Shown here: piece after piece, positions 1-5,695 of the stretch | Layout of the letters: each line of letters begins with the position of its first letter | Numbering within the stretch: position 1 is the first letter of the stretch | Assembly (NCBI GenBank): GCA_913041325.1 | Contig: CAJWHU010000099.1 | Coordinates: forward strand, 1 to 5,695 | Source: an uncultured Fidelibacterota bacterium | Lineage (GTDB): Bacteria > Marinisomatota > Marinisomatia > Marinisomatales > UBA1611 | DNA: 5,695 bases | Direction of reading: 5' to 3' | Made by a program: the position numbers and the translations under genes | The notes under the pieces: generated by a model | Told to the model about the DNA's origin: nothing | The model's database searches: none | Seen by the model: the letters and a program-made list of their open reading frames with translations, nothing else

Positions 1-894
1 GACCCTGAAACCAATCAGCCCTTTAGCGGTAAAGCGTCCCTTGACTTCTACGATGGCTCTCTCCGCATGGAGGGTGAATATAAAGATGGAATTAAGTTTG
101 GCAAGTGGAAATATTATGTTCAAGGTTCTAAATCTAGATTTTATAATCTTCAATTTGACAAAGGTAATATAGTATCCGCAAATTATAATGACAACAATAG
201 GTCATGGTCTGGAATTCCAATAATGTACAGTGAAAATGATACCACTGTAAGAACTGGTATTTTTCTAGTTCAGGAGCTATCAGATGGTCAAGACTCCTAT
301 AATTACAACATGCCACCTGACATTTTCGTTCAGCTTTTTAAAAATGTTTCAGAAGGCCGTGTTACACGATGGCATTCCAACGGTGAGCTCTATTCTGATG
401 GTCAATTTATTAATGGAAATCGTAGCGGGGAGTTTAACTGGTATTACGATAGTGGAAAAAGAAAAGAGAGGGCCTTCTTTGATGCTGGTAAGCGTATAGC
501 AACCACTACACAATGGTACGAAAATGGAAATAAGCATGCCGAAGGTAGCTACAAAAAGGGTCAGTTGTCTGGCAAACTTACATGGTGGTATGAAAATGGT
601 CAGAAAAAAGAGGAAGTTACCTTTAATCAAGGCGTTCGGGACGGCTTGGCTTATTGGTGGTATCCAAATGGCAATAATAAAGCTTTTGCTGATATCTCAA
701 GAAAAATGGGTAAAGTAACTCTGTTCTCACCTGATGGAAGAACCACAGAACCCTTAACCGTTAAAGATAATGCCATTATTTGTGGTTCCGGTGAAATTCT
801 TTTTACAATGGAACGGTTGTCCAAACGCGAGGCTCCTCCTATTGGTGATGGTACATGCGATTGCGGAGATTGTACGGACGAACCAACCTCTTAA
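1..894 (+). CDS. YwqK/MORN-variant repeat protein, 5' end missing
   Basis: The frame is open from base 1, so the gene starts upstream; the Met at base 67 is internal to a repeat and is probably not the start. 297 codons are visible, ending in TAA. The protein consists largely of tandem aromatic/Gly units of the type W-Y-x-N-G-(x)n-G-x-x-x-G, as in the MORN_2/YwqK family (often named 'toxin-antitoxin system YwqK family antitoxin', although most members have no shown toxin link). One or two units lie at the left edge (G-E-Y-K-D-G, then K-W-K-Y-Y). An unlike stretch of about 60 residues follows, then five regular units (bases 361-723). The last 55 or so residues leave the repeat pattern and end in a Cys-rich acidic tail, C-D-C-G-D-C. 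The N-terminus is outside the window, so export cannot be judged. Such repeats form extended beta-hairpin surfaces and usually mediate binding. No catalytic motif is visible and the specific role is unknown. Confidence 0.85.
   Translation, partial: DPETNQPFSGKASLDFYDGSLRMEGEYKDGIKFGKWKYYVQGSKSRFYNLQFDKGNIVSANYNDNNRSWSGIPIMYSENDTTVRTGIFLVQELSDGQDSYNYNMPPDIFVQLFKNVSEGRVTRWHSNGELYSDGQFINGNRSGEFNWYYDSGKRKERAFFDAGKRIATTTQWYENGNKHAEGSYKKGQLSGKLTWWYENGQKKEEVTFNQGVRDGLAYWWYPNGNNKAFADISRKMGKVTLFSPDGRTTEPLTVKDNAIICGSGEILFTMERLSKREAPPIGDGTCDCGDCTDEPTS
361..723 (+). repeat. Five in-frame 72-base MORN-variant repeat units
   Basis: Five consecutive units lie inside the first gene. Their anchor motifs (W-H-S-N-G, Y-Y-D-S-G, W-Y-E-N-G, W-Y-E-N-G, W-Y-P-N-G) begin at bases 370, 442, 514, 586 and 658, exactly 72 bases (24 codons) apart. 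The third and fourth units are nearly identical in DNA over the anchor (TGGTAYGAAAATGG); the others have diverged, mainly keeping the aromatic pair and the Gly residues. This is a protein-level tandem repeat rather than a mobile or intergenic repeat. Confidence 0.8.
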
Positions 895-915
895 TAATTT
901 TTTATTTTTAGATAG

Positions 916-945
916 TTGAAATTGCTTTCTGCCAAGGGTTATTTT
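916..945 (+). promoter_or_regulatory. Possible weak sigma70-like promoter before the PEGA gene
   Basis: The 62-base gap between the first two genes holds TTGAAA (916-921; 5 of 6 to the -35 consensus) and TATTTT (940-945; 4 of 6 to the -10 consensus), 18 bases apart. A transcript from it would start around 950-955, almost at the GTG start at 957, so the message would be leaderless or nearly so. This agrees with the lack of a well-placed Shine-Dalgarno sequence; the only purine run, AAGGG near 934-938, is about 18 bases from the start. Such matches arise by chance in AT-rich DNA, and read-through from the first gene is equally possible. Confidence 0.25.
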
Positions 946-956
946 AACAATCGATT

Positions 957-2147
957 GTGAAAAACTTAATTCTATCTCTATGCTTTACCTCCTTAGTATT
1001 TTCTCAGGATCATTCTGTAGCTGTTTTAGACTTTTCTGGAGAAAACATTCATCAAGATGAATTGATACAGCTTTCTGCTGTTTTTCGCACAGAACTACTT
1101 AGAATGGATACACTTCGCGTAATGGATTACGATGATATGAGTAAAATATTATTGGATTATGGGTATAAAACTCCCACATGTGGAAGCATCGAATGTAACA
1201 TCGTATCTTCGATATTACTTGATCAAGAATGGCTTATTACGGCCCACGTATCAAAAATAGGCGACGTATTTCTTATTGAAGCAAGATTAATTGATAGTCA
1301 GGCTGGTAGAGTTATCAACGCTGTGAGTTACGACTTTGAACAATCTATTGAAGGTCTTTACACGCGTGGAATGCATAATTTATCTGAGTTGATAATGTCC
1401 AAACGAATTCCTCTGGAGGTACACCAACGTCAAAATTTGGTTTATTTTAAAACGAATCCCTCATCAGCCAAGGTTCGCGTTGGAAAAGATACTCTAAATG
1501 GACAAACTCCGCTAGCTATCGATAGAGTAGTTGTTGAAAGTAGGCCCATTATATTATTTAAAGATGGATATCAGCCCTTTAAAATAAATCAACTTCCCGA
1601 AGATAATTCTGATGTGATTTTTGTAGACCTTATGCTTAAAACCCCTAAGGAAGGAAGCGTAGTATTTAATAAACCTATACCAGCGGATGTTGTTATTGTA
1701 GAAATGGATGGTAATCAATTGCTTATTGAAGAGGGTGATACAAGATACGATAGATTGCCAGTTGGATATTATAAATTGGATTCAGAGTTGCATGTAATAC
1801 GTAATAACGAATTTAGAATTCAGCATAGAAGAACAACCAAATCATCCCCAACTTTTTTTCCAAAGAGAGAGATACAGCTTAAAAGTGAATTTTTTCTAAA
1901 GAGAAGAAATCTTTATCTTAAAATAATAGGTGGCGGGCTCTTATATCGATCATTTTTAACAGGTTACTCTTCATATATTTATAGTCAATACAGCACGAAT
2001 GCTGACAAGGCAGATGAAAGACATCGAAGAATTGATAACTTAGACAGCCAGAAACCTATTATTGATGTTCTATCAACAGCTATTGTTTTTCCAGCTATAT
2101 ATTATCAAGCCAAGCACCTTGAAATGGAACGATGGTTAAAAAATTAA
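957..2147 (+). CDS. Exported CsgG-like domain and PEGA domain protein
   Basis: This 396-residue protein starts at GTG. An in-frame stop at 945-947 leaves no better start, and the signal peptide begins right there: M-K-N-L-I-L-S, then a hydrophobic core to V-F-S-Q, with likely cleavage after residue 16. Residues about 20-150 match the CsgG/LpoB-like pattern common in envelope proteins: V-A-V-L-D-F-S-G at 21-28, F-R-T-E-L at 43-47, then a Cys pair at 75 and 80 (C-G-S-I-E-C), and A-R-L-I-D near 109-113. Residues about 160-228 form a PEGA module (F-K-T-N-P-S-S-A-K-V near 164-173, with G-Q-T-P-L and F-K-D-G-Y), and a more diverged second one may cover 233-310. The C-terminus has two short hydrophobic stretches (about 320-343 and 368-384) around a charged segment. 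PEGA modules are extracytoplasmic beta domains, often of surface proteins. No enzyme motif is seen. The role is unknown; envelope binding or assembly is an inference, supported by the overlapping lipoprotein gene. Confidence 0.85.
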   Translation: MKNLILSLCFTSLVFSQDHSVAVLDFSGENIHQDELIQLSAVFRTELLRMDTLRVMDYDDMSKILLDYGYKTPTCGSIECNIVSSILLDQEWLITAHVSKIGDVFLIEARLIDSQAGRVINAVSYDFEQSIEGLYTRGMHNLSELIMSKRIPLEVHQRQNLVYFKTNPSSAKVRVGKDTLNGQTPLAIDRVVVESRPIILFKDGYQPFKINQLPEDNSDVIFVDLMLKTPKEGSVVFNKPIPADVVIVEMDGNQLLIEEGDTRYDRLPVGYYKLDSELHVIRNNEFRIQHRRTTKSSPTFFPKREIQLKSEFFLKRRNLYLKIIGGGLLYRSFLTGYSSYIYSQYSTNADKADERHRRIDNLDSQKPIIDVLSTAIVFPAIYYQAKHLEMERWLKN

Positions 2148-4048
2148 TTTATTCATCTTTTTTATTTTCATTAATAATAACGTTTGGATGTGAAGATGCC
2201 CAAAGGGACTGGGACAATCCATTCGACCCTAGGAGCAATCGATCTTTATGGACACCTGATAGTCTTGAGATTGTTCAAAAATCGGAAAATGAAATAGAAT
2301 TATCTTGGTTGAGAAGGGGAAGAGATTTTGATGGATTTATTATTGACAAAAAAGTTGGGGATGGTGATTGGAAAGACTCTGTCGCCGTGCTTTGGGATTC
2401 AACATTTGCATGGATTGACACACTTAACCTTAAAGAGCTTGTTCAAAATCCATTTGTATACAATTACAGAATTTATGCTTATGCTGACACGAATACTTCT
2501 TTGCGAAAAACGAATCAATATAAACCCATGATTCCAGGACCGCCAGGCTCTGTCCTAATAAAAAATGTTACCTATACACATCTACCTTCAAAGGTTTTAT
2601 CAATCATTTGGCAGCCATCTGTTGCTCAAAACTTTGCCTCATATAATATTTATCATGCACTAAGGAAAGATGGATTAAAAACATTATTCAAATCAATTAA
2701 TAATATTGAAACAACATTTTTGGACACTAATCAATTTTCTGTTAAAAATGAAAACTGGTTTTGGATTGAAACCCAAGACACCACGGGTCAAAAAACATTG
2801 GGAAACCCATTTGGTATTCCTAAAGATCCTGTACCATTTCCATCGGCATTAGATAGCGTTATTTATAGTAATCAAAAATTTATTTTTAACTGGACCAAGC
2901 CTACTGAAAATGACATTGACTATTTTACTATCTCTGAGGTTAATATTCCAGACACTTCAATTATTACTTCAACTGAAAATATTGAACGAGACAAAACTGA
3001 GTTTGAGTATGATGTTGCAAAAAACGTTGAGGGTTACTACATACTAAAAACAACGGATGTATGGGGAAATGAAAGTTTTAGTCAAATACGAGGTGCATCC
3101 TCATTCCAAAAAATCGTTAAACAAGACACAGTTACAGAAAATGGTAATGATATTATCATAATGAATTTAGGCCCTACATTACCATTCACAAAGACATTGG
3201 CCAACGTAAATTCCTTTTTTCCAATGTGGGTTGATAAAGGTAATAAAATTTTTTCCTTTACTTTAAACGGGGTTGGACTTGTTGTCGATCAAGATGGAAA
3301 AAATCTTAAAACCATTAGCGGTGTAAAGCCACAAGATATTTCTTTTAACAGTGACCAAACGCAAGCACTTTTTGTTGGTACAGATGATGATATTTATCTC
3401 GCATTTTTGAATGAAGATAAATCAGTACAACGTATTACACGTAATCAAAATAATGAATGGTATTCTGACCCTGAGTTCATAGATCGTGGTTCAAAAATTC
3501 TTTATTCACAGCGAAAACATTTTTCAAATAATAATATTGGAACAATTAACATCTATTATATGGATCTTGACGGAAAAAATGTTGTTCAAATTAGCGATGC
3601 TGTTGATGAGGAAAAATTTATTATGCCTCGGATGTCGCCATCTGGTGATAAAATTATATATTTAAATAAGCAATTAGGTATGTATGAATTAAATTTCCCA
3701 ACAGAAAAAAGAGGTTTTTTGGTACAAACTGAAGGAGGAGATCCTGTCTATCCGGAAATTACACCATTTTTTAGAAATGTTCGTTGGTCACCAAACGGTG
3801 AGCACGCTGTGATTACAGAAAAGAAATTTAATTCCAGTTATAACATTTATTTATACAGTAAAGCAGGCAATCCAAAACTAAGACTCTTCCAATCGGGCGC
3901 TAGATATGCTCAATGGAATGGTAACGAAGAAATTATTTTTAAATACGAATCCTCAACAGGGTTTTACCGTAAAAGGATAAATACCATCTTTTCTGATGAT
4001 CCAGTTCTGCTTCATGATTCACCCTGGGTTCAACTTCAAAATCAGTAG
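2132..4048 (+). CDS. Lipoprotein with FN3-like region and WD40-like beta-propeller
   Basis: The ATG lies inside the last codons of the PEGA gene (16-base overlap, different frame), which suggests translational coupling; no well-spaced Shine-Dalgarno is seen. The 638-residue product has a lipoprotein-type signal: K3-K4, a hydrophobic core, and Cys20 in T-F-G-C. The -3 position is Thr rather than Leu/Val/Ile, so the lipobox is loose. D-N-P-F-D-P follows at 28-33, a motif I associate with lipoproteins of Marinimicrobia and related marine bacteria. Residues about 42-320 look like two or three fibronectin-III-like beta domains (E-I-E-L-S-W, V-L-S-I-I-W, F-I-F-N-W strands, each followed by a Y/F-x-I strand). 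Residues about 358-612 look like a TolB/PD40-type propeller, with blades such as I-Y-Y-M-D-L-D-G-K-N near 474-483, M-S-P-S-G-D-K-I-I-Y at 501-510 and W-S-P-N-G-E near 552-557. It probably sits in the outer membrane and binds protein or glycan. No catalytic residues are evident and the ligand is unknown. Confidence 0.85.
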   Translation: MVKKLIYSSFLFSLIITFGCEDAQRDWDNPFDPRSNRSLWTPDSLEIVQKSENEIELSWLRRGRDFDGFIIDKKVGDGDWKDSVAVLWDSTFAWIDTLNLKELVQNPFVYNYRIYAYADTNTSLRKTNQYKPMIPGPPGSVLIKNVTYTHLPSKVLSIIWQPSVAQNFASYNIYHALRKDGLKTLFKSINNIETTFLDTNQFSVKNENWFWIETQDTTGQKTLGNPFGIPKDPVPFPSALDSVIYSNQKFIFNWTKPTENDIDYFTISEVNIPDTSIITSTENIERDKTEFEYDVAKNVEGYYILKTTDVWGNESFSQIRGASSFQKIVKQDTVTENGNDIIIMNLGPTLPFTKTLANVNSFFPMWVDKGNKIFSFTLNGVGLVVDQDGKNLKTISGVKPQDISFNSDQTQALFVGTDDDIYLAFLNEDKSVQRITRNQNNEWYSDPEFIDRGSKILYSQRKHFSNNNIGTINIYYMDLDGKNVVQISDAVDEEKFIMPRMSPSGDKIIYLNKQLGMYELNFPTEKRGFLVQTEGGDPVYPEITPFFRNVRWSPNGEHAVITEKKFNSSYNIYLYSKAGNPKLRLFQSGARYAQWNGNEEIIFKYESSTGFYRKRINTIFSDDPVLLHDSPWVQLQNQ

Positions 4049-4484
4049 TATATTGAACCATAAAGATTTAAGAAAAGAGGATTTTGAATTTATTTCTTCA
4101 ATTGATACAAGGTGGAGAGATATGGATGCCATTCAGCATGTTAATAACGCTACTATTTTGAGTTACTACGAAACGGTGCGTGTTGAATTTTTGGGCAGGC
4201 TTGGGTTTACTTTAGTTAAAAGACAAAGCAATGGAGTTATACTCGCGTCAATGCTAATCGATTATTTTAGTCAGATATCACATCCATCTAAAATCCACGT
4301 TGGATGTAGAATAACACGCATAGGAACGAAAAGCTTTGATCTGTGCTCAGCGCTATTTTCTGAGGTATCAGAACATCCGATTTCTGCAGGTAAGTTTGTT
4401 CTCGTAACCTTTGACTATATCAATCAAAAGACCATACCCATCTCCAAATCAATTAAAGACTCATATTTACCATTTATAGATTAG
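3996..4484 (+). CDS. Hotdog-fold acyl-CoA thioesterase, YbgC/4HBT type
   Basis: The core reads R-W-R-D-M-D-A-I-Q-H-V-N-N-A, then S-Y-Y-E-T-V-R-V-E-F-L: the 4HBT/YbgC/FadM signature. The second Asp of D-M-D (residue 44 from this ATG) aligns with the catalytic Asp of that family, and H-V-N-N follows as usual. These small cytoplasmic enzymes hydrolyse acyl-CoA or acyl-ACP thioesters; the substrate cannot be told from sequence. The start is uncertain. ATG 3996 gives 162 residues but overlaps the lipoprotein gene by 53 bases; ATG 4014 overlaps by 35; TTG 4053 lies just after the lipoprotein stop and gives 143 residues, closer to the usual length and N-terminal distance to the active site. None has a clear Shine-Dalgarno. 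The residues encoded before 4053 show no family similarity, so I lean towards TTG 4053 in reality but report the longest ATG frame. Dld follows after 22 bases. A DHNA-CoA thioesterase role in quinone synthesis is possible but unproven. Confidence 0.85.
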   Translation: MIQFCFMIHPGFNFKISSILNHKDLRKEDFEFISSIDTRWRDMDAIQHVNNATILSYYETVRVEFLGRLGFTLVKRQSNGVILASMLIDYFSQISHPSKIHVGCRITRIGTKSFDLCSALFSEVSEHPISAGKFVLVTFDYINQKTIPISKSIKDSYLPFID

Positions 4485-4506
4485 CAAAAATTTTAGAACT
4501 AAGACT

Positions 4507-5695
4507 ATGATTGAATTGTTTGATCAAAAAAAAGCCATAGAATCCTTAGGAGCCATTTTAGGTCGTAAGTATACTATTACTACAAAATGGAGAAAGCAAG
4601 CCCACACAAAAGGGTGGAGATATGGAGAGGGCGATGCTTTTGTCGTTGCTAAACCAGGTACTTTAGTTGAAATGTGGAGAGTTCTTGAGTTATGTCAAAA
4701 AATGGATATTATCGTCATAATGCAAGCAGCTAACACAGGGTTAACTGGTGGATCAACCCCTTTTGGAAATGATTATGATAGGCCTATTCTTATAATGAAC
4801 ACAATGAGAATTAAGGATATACACATCATTGAAAGCGGTAATCAGGTTATTGGCTTTTCAGGGAGTACACTATTTGATCTCGAAAATAAGTTAAAAAAAT
4901 ATAATCGAGAACCTCATTCAGTGATAGGTTCATCGTGTATAGGCGCATCGATTGTCGGTGGAGTATGTAATAATTCAGGCGGGGCGCTTGTAAAAAGGGG
5001 CCCTGCGTTTACTGAATTATCATTGTATGCCAAGATAAATTCAAAATCAGAACTTATTCTGGTAAACGAATTAGGTATTGAATTGGGAAAAAATCCTGAA
5101 GAGATATTAACCAATTTGCAATCTCGATCTTATGATCATGAAGATATTCTTCATACAAATAAATTAGCATCTGACAATGAATACCGATCAAGAATTCGTG
5201 ACGTTGATGCTCATACTCCAGCAAGGTTCAATGCCGATGTTAGGCGTTTGCACGGAGCATCTGGGTGTGCTGGAAAAGTTGTTGTATTTGCGGTTCGACT
5301 TGACACCTATCCTATCCCAAAAAAAAATCAGGTGTTTTACATTGGAACAAACGACCCTCAAATTTTAGGAAAAATTAGAAAAGAAATATTATCAACATTT
5401 AAAAACCTACCGGTTTCAGGGGAGTATTTGCATAAAGATTGTTACGATGCTGCAAAAAAATATAGCAAAGATACATTTGTGGCCATAGAAAAAATGGGAC
5501 CAAGTTTTATTCCAAAGCTTTTTGAATTCAAGCGAAGAGTTGACCTTTTAGCAAAAAAAATTAAAATTTTACCTAATAGCTTCTCTGAATATTTAATGCA
5601 GTTTTTAAGCAAATTATGGCCTAATCATTTACCAAAGAGAATGGAAGAATATCGTGAAAAATTTGATCATCATTGGATTGTTGAAATGTCAGACG
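4507..5695 (+). CDS. dld: Quinone-dependent D-lactate dehydrogenase, 3' end missing
   Basis: The ATG at 4507 opens a frame that stays open to the window edge: 396 codons of the roughly 570 in E. coli Dld. The match to E. coli Dld, from memory, is collinear and strong: G-D-A near 42-44, Q-A-A-N-T-G-L-T at 73-80, G-S-T-P-x-G-N-D-Y-D-R at 82-92, R-E-P-H-S-V-I-G-S-S-C-I-G-A-S at 134-148, C-N-N-S-G-G at 154-159, T-P-A-R-F-N-A-D at 237-244, S-G-C-A-G-K at 252-257 and Q-V-F-Y-I-G-T-N at 275-282. Residues 1 to about 268 form the FAD-binding type-4 fold; the rest belongs to the cap and membrane-binding region, rich in Lys/Arg (about 342-385), as expected for a peripheral protein held on acidic lipids. 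It oxidises D-lactate to pyruvate and passes electrons to the quinone pool at the inner membrane. The C-terminal end of the FAD domain lies beyond the window. No key block is broken. The Shine-Dalgarno is weak; co-transcription with the thioesterase gene is likely. Confidence 0.95.
   Translation, partial: MIELFDQKKAIESLGAILGRKYTITTKWRKQAHTKGWRYGEGDAFVVAKPGTLVEMWRVLELCQKMDIIVIMQAANTGLTGGSTPFGNDYDRPILIMNTMRIKDIHIIESGNQVIGFSGSTLFDLENKLKKYNREPHSVIGSSCIGASIVGGVCNNSGGALVKRGPAFTELSLYAKINSKSELILVNELGIELGKNPEEILTNLQSRSYDHEDILHTNKLASDNEYRSRIRDVDAHTPARFNADVRRLHGASGCAGKVVVFAVRLDTYPIPKKNQVFYIGTNDPQILGKIRKEILSTFKNLPVSGEYLHKDCYDAAKKYSKDTFVAIEKMGPSFIPKLFEFKRRVDLLAKKIKILPNSFSEYLMQFLSKLWPNHLPKRMEEYREKFDHHWIVEMSD

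Noticed and set aside
349..630. 93-codon minus-strand frame opposite the repeat array
   Set aside because: It mirrors the 72-base repeats in antisense; the sense frame has clear MORN-variant motifs.
1..894. Reading the first gene as an antitoxin of a toxin-antitoxin pair
   Set aside because: The YwqK 'antitoxin' label is a family name only; no toxin-like small gene lies downstream, and the upstream side is not visible.
891..950. T-rich tract (about 897-909) and short inverted repeats (GTTGAAAT/ATTTTAAC; GTTA-TTT-TAAC) as a terminator of the first gene
   Set aside because: No GC-rich stem precedes the T tract, and the inverted repeats are short, imperfect or AT-only and lie after it.
4914..5114. 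66-codon open frame on the minus strand
   Set aside because: It lies antisense within the highly conserved FAD-binding part of dld and shows no protein family features.
5177..5368. 63-codon open frame on the plus strand
   Set aside because: It is an out-of-frame shadow of dld; the dld frame here carries conserved T-P-A-R-F-N-A-D and S-G-C-A-G-K blocks.

Overview
The window is an AT-rich stretch (roughly one third G+C by eye) with every gene on the + strand. It holds one gene cut by the left edge, three complete genes, and one gene cut by the right edge. The style of the envelope proteins suggests a Gram-negative marine lineage of the Marinimicrobia/SAR406 or wider Fibrobacterota-Chlorobiota-Bacteroidota kind: a short signal peptide ending in Phe-Ser-Gln, a CsgG-like domain fused to PEGA modules, and a lipoprotein starting Cys-...-Asp-Asn-Pro-Phe-Asp-Pro with FN3-like and beta-propeller regions. 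This placement is an inference; no marker gene is present.

Layout. Bases 1-894 encode the C-terminal part of a YwqK/MORN-variant repeat protein, with an exact 72-base repeat period and a Cys-rich tail. A 62-base AT-rich gap (895-956) may hold a weak promoter. Bases 957-2147 encode an exported CsgG-like/PEGA protein, starting at GTG. It overlaps by 16 bases with a 638-residue lipoprotein at 2132-4048. A hotdog-fold thioesterase follows at 3996-4484; its true start is uncertain. The last gene begins at 4507 and runs off the right edge. It is clearly the quinone-dependent D-lactate dehydrogenase Dld, seen here over its first 396 residues.

How the genes fit together. The spacing from 957 to the right edge (overlap, overlap or near-abutment, then a 22-base gap) suggests a single transcript. 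It would join two envelope proteins of unknown role to two metabolic enzymes. The PEGA protein and the lipoprotein probably act together at the envelope, since they are overlapped and both exported. The thioesterase and Dld both belong to central or membrane metabolism, but no direct pathway link is shown. No RNA genes, CRISPR arrays, insertion sequences or convincing terminators were seen. I found no clear new system; the best candidates for a second look are the PEGA/lipoprotein pair and the periodic repeat protein with its CxCxxC tail.
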